From positions 15,816,501-15,880,500 of the forward strand of contig CAMQGK010000637.1 in assembly GCA_947000775.1 (NCBI GenBank): a DNA stretch of 64,000 nt, read 5' to 3'. Source of the DNA: Pterois miles. Lineage: Eukaryota > Chordata > Actinopteri > Perciformes > Scorpaenidae. The stretch's first letter is position 1. Every line of letters begins with the position of its first letter. The position numbers and the translations under genes are program-made. Under the pieces are notes generated by a model, which was not told the origin of the DNA, made no database searches, and saw only the letters and a program-made list of their open reading frames with translations. Shown here piece after piece: positions 31,825-45,540 of this stretch.

Positions 31825-32629
31825 TGGGGCTTTACCATGTACTCTGTGAAGCAGTAACAGTATAGCAGGGATTAAAAGTTGCTGTGTATTAGGACCACGG
31901 AGAGCAAAACATCTGGCATGCACAGCCCATTCTATCTGCTTAACCAGCAAGAACGCCATAGCCACCACCAGCCAGCCGCAGAGCAAATATACGACATCAC
32001 CAGAGGTCCCTACCATCTTAACCTGCCTAACAGTGTTCAGCATGTATTGATATATATTGTGATGCAGACATTTTTCAGAAAGGTTTATTAAGAATCTGTT
32101 TTATATATATCATATACAGACAGAAGTGCCTGTGTTTGGCTTCTCCAGAAAATTAAAAACCTGAAAAATAATAATAATCATTAGAAGAAATGATCAAACT
32201 GATGAATGATTAAAAGAAAAACAATTTTTCCACTAACAAATTTTTTTATTTGAGTCTAAAACAGTGGTTGTCAAACCTTTTTCTGTCATTCCCCATTTTG
32301 CAGGAAAAAATATTTAAAGGAGAAAATATATTTTGGGTTGTTGTGGTTATAAATGTACTTTATCGAGCTGTTAGATTGCTGCTAGACCACCCTGTCAATA
32401 CAGTACAGGTCCGTACTGGAGAGTTAACAGTTTTTGACTGCAGTAAAAACGCTGTTTTTGAAAGACTAAATGCCAACAATTATGGACTGCAGCATAATAT
32501 TTCATGAGATAAAAACATGTAGAGAATTTTGGAAATTAGTACAGGTGTATTTTTTAAAAATTTATTTTGACTTTTGGACTGAGGCACTTACAGACGGACT
32601 GAGCGTCGTGTAATCTGCTGTGTATGTTT

Positions 32630-32662
<33 letters not shown>

Positions 32663-35600
32663 AAGATTGAGGGTAATGTTTCTGTAAGTTATTAATAATA
32701 ATAATATCAATTCAAATGTCAACATTATGAATAAAGATTTGAAGCCTCGAACAACTCAGTGCAGCCCTACTTCTTCATATTTTCTTTTGAGTACCATCAG
32801 ATGAGCATACTGACTTGTTTGTCTCCGAAGCATCGTCTGTTTTTCTTTTGTCAAATATCTGTCCATTCTGTAAACCTACTGACTATCTGTCTGAATGAAC
32901 ACCATTGCTATAGTCGATTTGTTTATTGTTCAGCTAGGAAAAAGATTCCCATGTCAAAGCATTAATTTTGCATCACATTTCACCTATCACGTATCTGCAC
33001 ACCTCTAGGAGCAGCACCACATGCTTTGAGAACCTCGGATCCACAAGTACATGTTGTCATATTGCCTCAACATAGTTGTCCCCAAAACCTGAGAAGACAC
33101 ACATTTCTCAAACATGGTAAATGAGCTCAGTGCAAATATATGTACAGCTGTAAGACTATTTAACAGCTTAAAGAATAAACTAGGATAAACAAGGATAATA
33201 CGGTGCAACATATTAATCTCAATTCAGGTCCACCCACTACCTTTTCTTAGCTATTAAAAACATGTCAAAACCTTCAGAGTAGCAATAATACATATGCATC
33301 GTCCAAAAATACAGAAATACCAGCAAGTCATAGCCCAGAGACAAAAAGGGACTCAAATTTAAAAAAGGATGAAAAATGAGACAATTATATTTAAAGAATT
33401 ATTAACTTATTGAAGAATGTAAACCAAAATGCTGTTTTATTATATCATACATGTTGTAAGTAAAACTACATCTGTCAATCTACCAATCCTACTACTACAT
33501 AGCAACAATAGGCCACTACTGTATATGTAACAATTGTTTTCTACCATTTCTTGATTCTACCTTGTTCTTTTCTTCACAATGTCATTAATACTTGACACTT
33601 TGGTAATATTGTCTGTGTTACATTCGTGCCAATAAAGCATACTGGATTTAATTGTAGTATTTTACATGATTTTAACATCTTACATCAAATTATTCTGATG
33701 GTAAACATTTTTGTTTGTAGAAATATGTGACAATCTTGAAGAAAACTGGCAGATGGTCTAAAGTAGGCATTTCTTTCTTTCTCTTCATCTCAGTGTCTCT
33801 GGGTCAGATGCGATTCAATGTTGTCTGCCAGAGTGTCTTTGTCAAAGCTACCACTGGGAGTTGCCAAAGTCAGAAATGTTAAAACCCGACACATGGGGGC
33901 TTTAATTTGTTGCAACTGTAGCATACACTGTTTTCAGACAAACAGATGGCCATTTATCCACAGTCTGACTGTGCTTGTTTACCAAATCTGGGCAAAAAAG
34001 CAGCACAAAGCAGTGAATGAATTGCTTTGTATACTGTAATGGCACTTGAGTTTTTTTCCTCTCCTTAAATCCAGGAGGACATGCCCTTAGAAATCCAATC
34101 AAGTTTGAAGCGGCAGAAGGAAACAGAGAGTGAGGGACACAGAGAGAGGGAGATAGATAGCGAGAGGCTGTACACTGTGTACAGTCGGGAACAGGAGATC
34201 AAAGTCCAGGAGGAAGGAGACGCAGAGGCAGAGCGGTGAGCTGGCTCTGCCTTACGTGGAGGTTTCCTGAAGAGGACAGGCGGGAAGTCCAATGGAAACA
34301 CACTTTGCTTATGTTGCCCTCTGTGGAGAACACTGGCATGAATCTCTTCCTATTGGCGTAGGTCAAAGAACAATAAAAGCTTTACGTAACTTTGCTGAAA
34401 TGCTGCAAAGCTACGACACCAAGCCTGAATTCTAGAGCTCAACACTTGTTTAATAAGGGTGGGGAAAAAAATGATTTTTTTTACATATTACGGTTTGGGG
34501 TCACGTTTTCGGTTCGGTTCGGTACAGCTGTAAACGGCATTTCTAGTAAAGCAAGGTGGCCAATTTCCAATTTCAATTTGAATGGCTTTTCATTAATTTG
34601 CCAAAACAAGTCAACTGTTTGCATTAACGTGCATTCAAGCCAGCCGTGACTCTCATCTCTGTGGTCAAATCGGCCTACGCTACAATCACCCATATACTGA
34701 CATTTATGTTAAATGCATTCAAATGGGCCCGATGGAGCTGAACATGGATGTATAAAGAGAACGGAGCTGATAGTAAGAGCTAATAAACCGACTTTGGCAA
34801 AGTTAGTGGAAGTTTACATATGTGACTACCTTCAGTATTCAAAATAAGGTGCTAACAAAGGGAGCTGTACATACAAAATACATATATGGATATTAGATTG
34901 ATTGGGTAGTATTCATGAGAATAAACATTATATGTCCCTTATAAGTAAAAAAAAATACCACCAATTTGTATGGAAAATGTATTAATAATTAATGCCTGAC
35001 AATGACAAATATAAATAAATATAAAATCAAACATTTTTACTGTATTAATATTAATAATTTCCAAAGTAAATGTTAGGAAGTGTTTAATAATGTGTTTATT
35101 ATTTGGTATTTTGCCTTTTTGGATATTTGATAATAAAATGAAGAACAACAAATATGGGGAAAGAGAAAGGGAATTCAAACTTCCCGATGGGCCTCAAAGT
35201 GGAGATGCTCACAGTTACAGGATATGTGTCCAAGTCCGTTGGTCCGCACAGATGCTTGTGCGAAAGCATGTACTGTATCTGTGTGTATCTACTGGGGGTA
35301 ACCCGAGCGCTGTGAGAGTGCGGTGGCTGCCAGGAGCTCATCTATAATGCAGGCCTGTCTCTAAGCAGGTTGCTGAGAGTGCAGGGGAAGGAGAGAATGC
35401 TCTCTCAGGTATCCAATAAATCCGTCCCTTCCACAGCAGAGACAATCGAGCTGTGCGAGTAGAGGCCCGTGCTGTAATTCCACCCCACGGACGATTCTCG
35501 GAGCTGGGCTTCTGACGTGGGCCGCAGCGGTTGGATGTGGTCGGCTGGACAGAAACATGCACGTTAAGACACAAGCCTGCACGCACAGTAATCCTTTATA

Positions 35601-37050
35601 ACCCTGCTAAAACTGCACAATTATCTCACCTTACTAATGACTACAGAGCACAGTCTGATGCCATTCAGCCTCTTATCATTGTCATCCATTTGTACTTTCT
35701 CTGCCTTATCTCTGTCTTGAATCAGGACCAACTCTATGCGTCTACTGTATATCTGATGCCAAGAATAGGAAACTGACCTCTTGCTCTCTCCCATTAATCT
35801 CTAACGGAAGATCTCTATGTCCATAGAATCCCATGAATAATGTCTGCGCCTCATCAAGAAGGGCCCAGGGTTTCATTTACATGGTCATTTATTTACAGGA
35901 CTTTCCGAAAGTGACCGTGACAGGGCAAAAAGGACATGCTGACCGTCCCTCTGATGTTAAACTTTGTATTTTGTTACATGTTTGCATGAAGTGCATATTG
36001 CTTCAGAGAAGGAAACAATGCAGATGCTCAGTAGCGTGGATAAAAAGAATAAAGAGGGAGAGAGAGGGAGAGAAATTATCAGGGACTGATCCTTTAATCC
36101 CTCTACAGGGCTCTAGAGACAAGCTTGTACAAACACAGACCCCATTCATCCCTCCCCCTTCATATATCCTCTAAACACTTCCTTTCATTTCTTGCCTCTA
36201 TGAGGGCGACCTAATGTCACTGGCCAATAGCACAGTGCATCATGGTTAAGCACATCGTCAGCATATGAACACAATTCTAGATGTGGAGAAGTATTGGCAG
36301 ATATTGTTATTGTACCACACTTTATACAAGTGTGTGTTGGTGTGGTGTGTGTGTACATGGCAGCTGCTGGCGCAAGGGGGATCAGGTTCTGACACCACAC
36401 ATGCTCGCGCACACATAGACTCAAACACGCACACATATGCCCGGGGCGTGTCCGGCCAGATCCAATAATCCCACTACTCCCAGCGATCGTCTGGGGAGGG
36501 GTGTTTTTCTGGCAATCAGCAAACGCCAGGGTGGTTGTTTAGATTTGACTCAGTGTATCTTTACAAAAGCAGCTGAACCTTCCATAATATATTAATGCAG
36601 CTATGACAGACCTTTAACATACACAGAGGTGTACATTGCATTCATCCTCCCACTCACACCGTCACAGCAGCAGCCTCATCTGTGTCTCCATCACTCTGCT
36701 CCTCATTAAGGGAAGCCCTGCTGGGCCCCATAGGGGGAACCTCCCTTAAGGTGACAGCTGCGCCACCAACAAAGAACCAATTTAGGCGCTAATTTAGTCG
36801 CACCTCATCATTCACACGTTACCATGTCAACACAGCATCCATCCTGACCTTCTGCTACCAGTCACACTCGCTCTCATCCAACACTCAGGTTTGGAGAGGC
36901 CAAAAAAGCCTAAAGGTCGCTTTTGAATCCATTATACCTGTCACACAGGAGCAGCAGAATAGTGCTGCTTTTAAAGAAAAACAACATAGTGGTATTTTTA
37001 AAGTGAGGATGGGTAAAAATAGTATCTTGCATTAATCAGAATTAGCACTG
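31823..37050. other. map3k13 5' intron, lower part
   Basis: No coding exon recognised on either strand. Contains a 29-base G run (separate entry) and a possible LINE-like tail GTGCCAATAAAGCATACTGG near 33630-33650. The rest is unassigned and AT-rich. Confidence 0.4.
32632..32660. repeat. G29 homopolymer
   Basis: Twenty-nine consecutive G on the plus strand (C on the map3k13 sense strand). Exact length is uncertain because such runs are prone to sequencing error. Confidence 0.85.
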
Positions 37051-37052
37051 TA

Positions 37053-37350
37053 GGATTGTGAAAAGCTATCTAACTGCAAGTGTTTTGACTGATATTGCAA
37101 TCGCAGTACGATTTGCGATATTAGACGGTATGACCATTTTGACATCATTATTCAAAGTTTCACTGAAAAACATAAAAATGATTATGGTGTGATTTTGTGG
37201 GGATTTGTACCAAACAAAGGTGTTTTCTTAAGTCTGTAGAATATGATGGGTAGGCCAGGACATCACTGCAGCACAACATTTAATTTAAAATGCGGTCTGA
37301 CACACATTTCACCTTTAACAGATTTGAAAATTGCAGTAGGTCAAATTTAC
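37053..37350. mobile_element. dispersed family C, copy 1
   Basis: Shares TTTGACATCATTATTC, TGTACCAAACAAAG and GATTTGAAAATTGCAGTA with 47499-47865, in the same orientation. Followed at 37354-37376 by a scrap of another common fish repeat (TTTTTCGCACTATAAGGCGC). Confidence 0.65.
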
Positions 37351-38867
37351 CATATTTTTCGCACTATAAGGCGCTAAAAAAATCTGTCGCTGAATGACAC
37401 ACGATTGTTTGGCCAAGTGTTGGAGTTTCCTCATTGGTCATTATTCTTTCAAAATGAAAAGACGGAAACAGTCCTTTAAGCAAATGAGCCCCTCCAGCGT
37501 GACGCATCTGGCTCAATGAACTTGAACCAAGCTGTGAAACTAGGTGATCTAGTTCTAAAATGAAATGAGATTCAGCAGAGGCATTGCCTATTTCTCACTT
37601 AAAATGTTTTCAGAAGTAGATTTTGGTGGAATAACAGAAAGCAAGCACAAGCAAGCCGCCACGTTGTTTACTGTTTGAAACGGCTAGCAGAAAACCAGGA
37701 ACCAATCAGGTGCATTCCACGAAAGGGAACGCCACCGCTTGAATGGACATGACCACTGACTATTTGTGTAACAATTTAGGCACAAATTCGCAGACAGACC
37801 ACACACGGTCCTGACATAGTCTCGGGGTTTTTGAGCAACAAAGTACATGTTACAGCTCTTTACCTCAAAAGAAGACAGATTCAAATCTTAGCCACATGAA
37901 CCACTGACACCCATCCAGCAGATATAATAAATCTGATTTTCATAGGCGTAGAACAGACATGAGTGCACACTGAGCCACAGTCAAACCTTTTCACAGATAC
38001 TGCCAGAGCTAAGATAAATACCGGTTTCTATTTCTCTTGACCTCCTCTCTTAAAACAAACAGAGCAAAAACGGGGATGGTGAAAGCAGCAGTATAAAAAC
38101 AACATAAACTGGACAAATACAAGAGTCTCTTACCATCAGTAGCTCGGGAGCCTCTATATTCTGAACTACATGTGACCGTCTGTTACTCTGGGTCACAGTT
38201 AAACAGCTGTACTCTGGTATCTGTACTCGTTTCCCTTGTCAATGCAGACTATGGACTTTCAGGCTCTTCATCATGTGACTAATCAATGATCTGAAGCAGA
38301 TATCGGGAAAGATACTGCTCATAGATTTCTTTTCCATTGGAGGCAGACAGAATTATAACATTTACCAATATGAACATCAAGTGCAGAGACCTCGGAAACA
38401 CGACTCTGCCAACAGTCCTGATTTGATTGTCGGGATGTGGGCCGATGTCTAAATCAGCTTTCCCTCGCTACCATGGCTGTGAGTCCTGCCAGAGGGGATT
38501 GGGCAGCCTGCTGTAGGTGGGTGAAAGTAATAATCTGCTGGTGAGGGCACAGCAGTGGAGGGGAAAATAAACAAATTCTGGCACAGCGTTCAGGCATCTG
38601 CCATCACATGGCCGACATCTCCCTATAATCCCTCTTTCTTCATATCCTGATTCCCTCTGGTGACTCACCTGAGTGGACTTCAATACCTGGTGGTGGCTGG
38701 AGGGGAAAACAGGCCACAGAGGAACAATCCCTGCCTGCCTGCTCAGGGTTAGAATGGTGGGGCTTGGCAAATGGGAACAAGGTCAAAGCTGCTCCTGCTC
38801 GAGGCCACAGGGAAAATGCCAGGTGGGATCACCTGGAATATGCTTGGTTTGTTGTGAAGAATGGATC

Positions 38868-39527
38868 AGTGCTGTCGATCAATGCAAACATTTAATCTTG
38901 ATGAATCACATTCTTTAATCTATTCAACATGTACCTTAAAGGGAGTCAACATAGGAGTGGGCAAATATGCTTGTTTATGCAAATATATGTAAACATTTAT
39001 TACTAGAAATCAATTAACAGCAAAAAAGGACAACTTTTGTCCAGAAACCCTCACAGGTACTGCATTTAGCATAAAACAATATGCTCAAATCATAACATGG
39101 CAAACTGCAGCCCAACAGGCAGTAACAGCTGTTAGTGTGTCAGTGTGCTGACTTGACTATGACTTGCTCCAAACTGGATGTGATTGTCATAAAGTGGGCA
39201 TGTCTGTAAAGGGGAGACTCGTGGGTACCCACAGAACCCATTTTCATTCACATGTCTTGAGGTCAGAGGTCAAAGGACCCCTTTGAAAATGACCTTGCCA
39301 GTTTTTCCTCACCAAAATTTAGCACAAGTTTGGAGTATGTAGCATTATTTTGCTTCCTTCTCAGCTAGCTAATATGACAGGGTTGGTACCAATGGACTAG
39401 GTTTAGGTTTTCTAGTTTTATATGATGTCAGGATCTTCACTCTAGCTTTAAAACTGAGCTATCGTTGAGTGTCGTTAAAACCAATTTGCGTTTACACGTT
39501 ATTATCACGTTAACTTTGACAGCGCTA
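38868..39527 (+). mobile_element. dispersed family A, copy 1
   Basis: About 660 bp. Shares GTCAGTGTGCTGACTTGACT, TCTGTAAAGGGGAGACTCGT and GAGGTCAGAGGTCAAAGGAC with 45541-46214, in the same orientation. Ends TTAACTTTGACAGCGCTA, a degraded terminal inverted repeat. Confidence 0.75.
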
Positions 39528-40366
39528 GCAAAAACAAAACAGTGACATCTCAGCTTCTCCTTCTGAAGTCAAAAACATCGATGTCTGATGGTGTGGTTTC
39601 CTAGTTTATCATCGGGTTTCAACACACTGAACCCAGCTGACCAACACTTTCTAGAGAAATATGGGTTAACATGGCTGTGAATCATTAGCACTACAAACAC
39701 AGACACATAACTTGTCCCTCAAATAGCCTCAGCTGGTACCAGCCAGAACTGGAGAAAATAAATAACTGAAGAAAAGAGTGCGCGCCATCGACACGTCACA
39801 CACTCTCCCTCCAGCTTCATTCTCCCAGCCTCTCCTCTCAGTGAGGCTGCAACCGGGACACACAGCCTCCTAAAATCTGAAACTATCACGCATATACTCA
39901 CAAGGATTCAATATCTGCCTTTTCAGTTGAGCAGACTCTTTGTTCCCAGCAATGCTTAACAATAAAGCTTTACAGAGCTCTATTTATGAATGCTAACCAG
40001 ATCTGTCCAGATAGATGATGAATGCAAACAGACAGAAAGAGACAGTGGGGCCAAGGAGACAGTGAATGGCTTAGAGAAAAGTAGAGGAAGAAAGGCAGAT
40101 TAGGGAGACAGAAAAGGACACGAAGGGTTATGAATGAGGGAGATAGCAAGGACAATTGTGTGCCTGTAGAAAAAAAAAATAATGAGAGATTGGACATAAA
40201 GCAGAAAGAGAAACTGCTTTTCTGCCACTGCTGTGGCTGCTGCTTGCGGCGTACTACTGTACCGACCACGCTCCAATGGGAAAGACACCCAGAGCGACAA
40301 CAAAGGACACAAGAGGAGCCGGCTCCATGTGAACTGGGCCTGTCTGCCCTGCACTGCACGGCCAGG

Positions 40367-40434
<68 letters not shown>
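40367..40434. repeat. compound (GACA)n(CA)n microsatellite
   Basis: About eight GACA units pass directly into about seventeen CA units. The long open frames over this stretch are repeat artefacts. Confidence 0.95.
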
Positions 40435-40435
<1 letters not shown>

Positions 40436-41475
40436 AGAGCAGCTGCTGCCACAACAATCCCCCTTGTGCTCTTTTAATAGGGACGGCCTGCCTGGCCCCT
40501 CAAACAACAAGGGCTGAGGAGAGACGGACACACAAAAAGTGACACAACAGATAAACACCCTTATTGCAGGAGACTGGCTGTGGCTGACACCATTTTAATG
40601 GTTGCAATGTGAAAATATACGGAGCAAAAAATAAAAATGGGGCAAGTGAGTTTAACAAGAGGAAGTGGGTGTTGTACTACATGTCCTTTCTTCTGCCTAC
40701 AGAAAGACTCTCCCACAGCAGAAAGCCAGGAAATCAATACACATTAGTGCTTCTATTAGCTCCTCATGCATGTTTTAATAATAAATTTGGTACCCCAACT
40801 TAGACACTCTAGAAATAAAATCCACTCCTCATGAATATGAATATACTGACATTATTTTAAACATAGATACATGGAGCTCCCCTCCTCCTCCTCCTCCTCC
40901 TCTTCCTCCCCTCTAAAGCCCGGCTGCCGGCTACTCATCCTGTGCAGTTACATAAACATGCTTAGTAGCAGAGGACAGAGGTGGTCATGCACGGAGTGTT
41001 CCTGCTGCCAAGCCAAGCAAAATAAAGGGATGGATGCATATGCAAAGTGGGGGAGAAGAAAGATGAAAGATGGAGAAGCAGGCAAGGGGAAGACGGATAG
41101 AGATAGAATTGAGACAAAATCTGGAAAAAAGTGAATGTGATTTGTGCACATAAAATGTCCGTGGCTGTGCACAATACATGTGTGTCCCAGAAAAGTCCGC
41201 CCTCTCTGACCAGCAGCGTTATAACGCCTCTGGCTGCTCCATCAGGATGTGGCGGGCGGGGGCTCTGTTGGTCTATACCTTTACCTACATCTCAACCCGT
41301 CCTTCAGAGGGCACAGAGAAGTACTGCATCAAAAAGCAGCAGCAGCATCACCGCTGAGCCTAAATATAGCTCCTGTACGCACCGACGCACAACACACTCC
41401 AACAGCACTGCTACTGAACAAACACTGACACAGCTGATCCACATTCACAAACAGCACACACACACTTGAATGTTT

Positions 41476-41480
<5 letters not shown>

Positions 41481-41514
<34 letters not shown>
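41481..41514. repeat. (CA)n microsatellite
   Basis: Seventeen CA units followed by AAAACAA. Confidence 0.95.
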
Positions 41515-41517
<3 letters not shown>

Positions 41518-41879
41518 CAATATATAAGACAAATCTATAAGAAGGAATCCACATCACTCTGCTTCCACTCAGATGTACAGCGAAGACACAGCCACAGCAG
41601 ATTACTCACAGCAGACAGAGCTCAGATTCATGGTCCTCTCTTAGCTCTGAGGTAGGATGGGAAGAAAAAAAAAAAAAAGCCAGGGGAGAAAAGGCTGAAG
41701 TGACGGTCAAGATGGTGAAAAACAGCAAGAAAAGCAGGGAGAGAGGGAGACAGAGGCTGGAGAGTGACGGACATTCCTCTAACTCCCGCAGCACCTGGGA
41801 TGTGAGTGGGTGGCTGGCAGCGTCACCGGGTCGCTGAAGACCTGCTCACGTCACACTTTTCATGAATGGAGCTGTCTGA

Positions 41880-42030
41880 CGCAGAGAGGACGCGGCTCAA
41901 AGAGCAGAAGAGGAGGAGGAGGAGGAGGAGGAGGTTGTGGAGCCTTCTGCACAGACTCAGAGAGGAGGAGTAAAGAGAGATGAAGAGGAGAGGAGAAGAA
42001 AAGGAGGAGGAGGAGGGGGGTGTATTTCAA
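41880..42030. repeat. purine-rich (AGG)n/(GA)n tract
   Basis: Runs of GAGGAGGAGG around 41908-41935 and 42000-42017 make an asymmetric polypurine tract. No coding sense on either strand. Confidence 0.7.
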
Positions 42031-42370
42031 AGCAGCACCAGCTGGGAACAGCAGGTTAGGCTGCAGTGGCGTCTCTGTAAGTAGGACAGACTGTTTCTGC
42101 ACAAGAGAAAATCCCTTTGTACAAAATCAGTAATCAGTTTTCTCCATGCCAATTGCCAACATCCCACATATGACTGACTGCACACTGTATCCTGTATTCA
42201 AATAAACTCTAGATATGTGATCACCCATCAAGTTGTTATGATTAACCTACATTTTTACTACAGGGTGTAAATCCTCAGTAAGTCTTTGACTGCAAACTGA
42301 CAGATTTCAGTATCTAATGTTTCTACAGAGCAAAAAAAAATATGTGAGCATATGTTCTCCATGTTTATAT

Positions 42371-43001
42371 TAGGGCTGTCAAGTTAATGTGTCAATAACG
42401 CAAAATCATTTTAAGGCCACTAATTTCTTTAATGCAACTTGCAATTTTCAGGTTGTAGCAAGCTCAGTTTTAAAGCTAGTGAAGACACATCATATAAAAT
42501 TAAAAAAAAACAAAGAAAACCATTTGTACCAACCATGTCATACTGTCAAAACTGTCATGGCCATTTTTAAAGGGATCCCTTGACCTCTGACCTCAAGATA
42601 TGTGAATGAAAATGGGTTCTGTGGGTACCCATGAGTCTCCCCTTTACAGACAGGCCCACTTTCTGATAATCACATGCAGTTTGGGGCAAGTCATAGTCAA
42701 GTCAGCACACTGACACACTGGGATTGAGTTTGACATTTTATGATTTGAGCATATTTTTATGCTAAATGCAGTAACTGTGTGGGCTTCTGGACAATATTTT
42801 TAATTGTTTTGTGTTGTTAACTGATTTCCAATAATAAATATATACATATATTTGCATAAAGCAAACATATTTGACCACTCCCTACTTAAAAGTATAAAAT
42901 ACTTGACAAATACTTGACAAATCTCCCTTTAAGCTACATTTTGAACAGATAGAAAATGTGTGATTAATCACTACTAAATATTCTTATCAATTGACAGCCC
43001 C
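42371..43001 (-). mobile_element. dispersed family A, copy 2 (inverted)
   Basis: Starts TAGGGCTGTCAAGTTAATG and ends TTGACAGCCCC, giving clear TIRs. It is the reverse complement of the family A copies at 38868 and 45541. No ORF; probably a non-autonomous hAT-like element. Confidence 0.8.
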
Positions 43002-43019
43002 AATTTATGTATGTGACTT

Positions 43020-43747
43020 AAGCCCTGTTTCGACTGCAGGAACGTTCCTCTGAAACTACGAACCTTTAGAGGAACTCACTGCGTTTCGACTGCAGGGACC
43101 AGCGTCTAAATTAAGTTCCAGGGACATTTCGTCCAGGCCTTTGTCAGGGAGTAGTACTTTCTGTAAGTACAGGAACTACCAGGGTAGAGCTTGCAGCGCT
43201 GAACATTTCTGATTCACAGGATGACATTCACCACCATTTTTTAAAAATCTGCAGCCAGTGTGTTTTGTTCATTGTGCACTGCTTCAACACATCAACATGG
43301 AGTCACAGAAGAAATCCTCTGGCAAATGGACCGACGACAAAGTCCAGGCCTTGTTGAGCATTTATGCTGAGGGTGAAAGCAGGAATTGAAAAAAGCATTT
43401 TGGATGTTTTGAAACTGCTTTGCTACTATCATCTTTTCCCACCATTGACTCAATGACACCATTTGTAAATAAGTAAATCACAATCAACAGCAGCACTACT
43501 CAAATCTCCACCATGTTTTTCATTGTTGCAGTGTCGCACAAATGATGCCTGTTTTGTTGCTTATTATGCCGTCATCGTTGTATAGTCATGCAAAGAAAGT
43601 GTGTAAAACAGACTTTGTTTTTTTCATAAGCCTAATCTTCATGGGTCTTTAGACCACTGTGTAAATGCAACAACAATGGGATGAAGGAGCCTGAAGGAGC
43701 CTGAAGGAGACTATAAGTCCTGGGAACTTGGGGTGGAAACCTAGCTT
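43020..43747 (+). mobile_element. Harbinger-like element remnant
   Basis: Ends AAGCCCTGTTTCGACTGCAGG and, reverse-complemented, AAGCTAGGTTTCCACCCC form imperfect TIRs. Inside is the start of a Myb/trihelix-type protein (43297-43389). No transposase remains. Confidence 0.5.
43297..43389 (+). pseudogene. remnant of transposon Myb/SANT-like (trihelix) protein
   Basis: Thirty codons, MESQKKSSGKWTDDKVQALL followed by SIYAEGESRN and TGA. WTDDKVQALLSIY matches the first helix of the Myb/SANT-like domains found in fish Harbinger-associated proteins. The rest of the domain is missing, so this is a decayed fragment and not a gene. Confidence 0.55.
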
Positions 43748-44055
43748 TTACAGCTGAATTTGGCCAATTTGTCAAGTTTCTCATGATATGGAGCACTCAA
43801 ATCTTAAAGCAAACCTGACTGGAGTTCAAACTGAGGAGGAATAAGAAAGTTCAAGCTTCGGGGCTGAACGGCCACGACAGTCAAGTAAAAATGAAATGGT
43901 CAGATCCACAATGTCAGATGATCCTCTCTTTTTGTCTCCCCAAAAGGTCATTTAATTTCTCTTACAACATCTCAACATGTGCTGTGCACTTCATTCAGCC
44001 ATTCAGATTCTCAGCACATTTGTGCATTAGTCTGCAGGTGTGTGCATGTACTGAC

Positions 44056-44134
44056 CTGTCACGTGGTTTCTGAGCATCTCACAGGTTTGCTGACTGCGAT
44101 CTGGGCTCAGGTTCGGCTTCACCTTGCTTCTCAC
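44056..44134 (-). other. map3k13: candidate 5' UTR exon of map3k13
   Basis: A 79-bp segment with a strong acceptor on the minus strand ((TG)n tract then TGCAG) and donor ACAG|GTCAGT. It lies between the likely promoter near 58.1 kb and the exon with acceptor at 31271. It is open in one frame (26 codons) but matches no protein I know. If spliced to 31271 it carries an upstream ATG at 44075-44077. Confidence 0.35.
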
Positions 44135-45540
44135 CTGCACACACACACACAGAGGTTCATATGAGTGTGTGACATGTTAATGGACCTAAGACTGGTGTGA
44201 GTCCATAATTCACAACTGGAGAGCAAACAAAAGTATCACCATCTACAATTTCAGGGTGACATTAATAAATTGACGGACCGGTTGGGTCACCAAAGAGAGA
44301 AAAGGGGGCGCAGCACAGACAGGGGGAGGTAGAGGTGTATACGTACAGTATGTTTGTTTGTGGGTGGTGAGGGAAGAGATTGAGACTGACTGCGACCAGA
44401 GGGGGTATATTAAAAGAGACTGATTGAGAGGGAGGGCCTGCGGGTGAAAGGAAACGCTCGGGGAACAGATGCTCCACCCCGTCCTCTCGTTACAGGCCCA
44501 AACCTCAGGGGAAGATGAAGATGGGGAGGGAGTAGTACGGATGTAATGATGCATGGTGGGTGGGGGGTTGGGGAGATTGGAGCAACACTGCTAAATCTCC
44601 ATCCTAAGGCCACACCTCCCAGGGCTGCCAGGAGGAGGAGGTCTAGTATCCCGGGGCGAGGCTAAGGGGGAGACTTCCAAACACAGCATATAAATGCCGT
44701 GAAATGACAGTCAAATGAGTCACAGTGCAGATGGCCGATGATGCAGCCTCTAATTGGACTGACGTTAAAGGGAAAAGTGAGTGTGTTTCGCTGATTGTTG
44801 GATCTGTGAAAACTACACCTTTGTGATGCACAGCGCAAAATTAAACACAATGTCAAGCATTCTTGTGGCCCCGAGGAGAACAGGAGTGGGTGTAAGCTGG
44901 AATTGCTATTCTCGGCATGTTGCTGGAGACACGCTCCTGTGAACACCGCATACACAAAAACACAGCAGGGGAATTCCCAAAAATACTAGTTAAATATTGG
45001 CAAAGAGAGAGAGAGAGAGATAGAGAGGCACTCAGTATCCTTAGGAGCATCTGAGCTGTTTGCTTAGCGAGAACATCTAGCTCTGCTCTACGGTTGAAAT
45101 TCCAAAGGTCAGCCGATCACAAGTCTGGGTGCTCACGTGGAAACAAGCAAAGCCACACGGTATCACGAAAACAAGCCAGAAACACCCCAACTACAGTAAA
45201 TGCTCTTTATACTCAAGACAGCCAATTCACAGTTGTGATGATACAGTGCAAGGACTTTATGAGACCTGGCCAAAGGATGCTCTGTACTGTCTGAAGCTTT
45301 AATGTGCCCAAATCTCTGCCAACAAATGGTTCCTTGTCTTGATACAAAGTCATGACATGACTGTGTGCTTCAAAGCCTCTCTGTTGTTACAGTGATATGA
45401 CATTTTCAGTTTGCTGTTGTGTTTTCATTTGCAGTATTGTTTCAAAATTAACTTTCCAGTATTCTAAACATGTATTTAAGTGTTTAAAACACTACCCTAG
45501 TGCTAGCTTTGAACAAATATTGATTGTGTTTACTTTATGC

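Noticed and set aside
31575..31838. Open frames rich in Cys-Val or Thr-His over CA repeats (also at 10175-10451, 18879-19229, 40130-40517)
   Set aside because: They are translations of microsatellites, open in several frames at once, with no domain or splice support.
38134..38260. Possible 5' exon of map3k13 ending at a good donor (GATG|GTAAGA)
   Set aside because: No convincing acceptor or promoter lies on its upstream side, so one donor alone is not enough.
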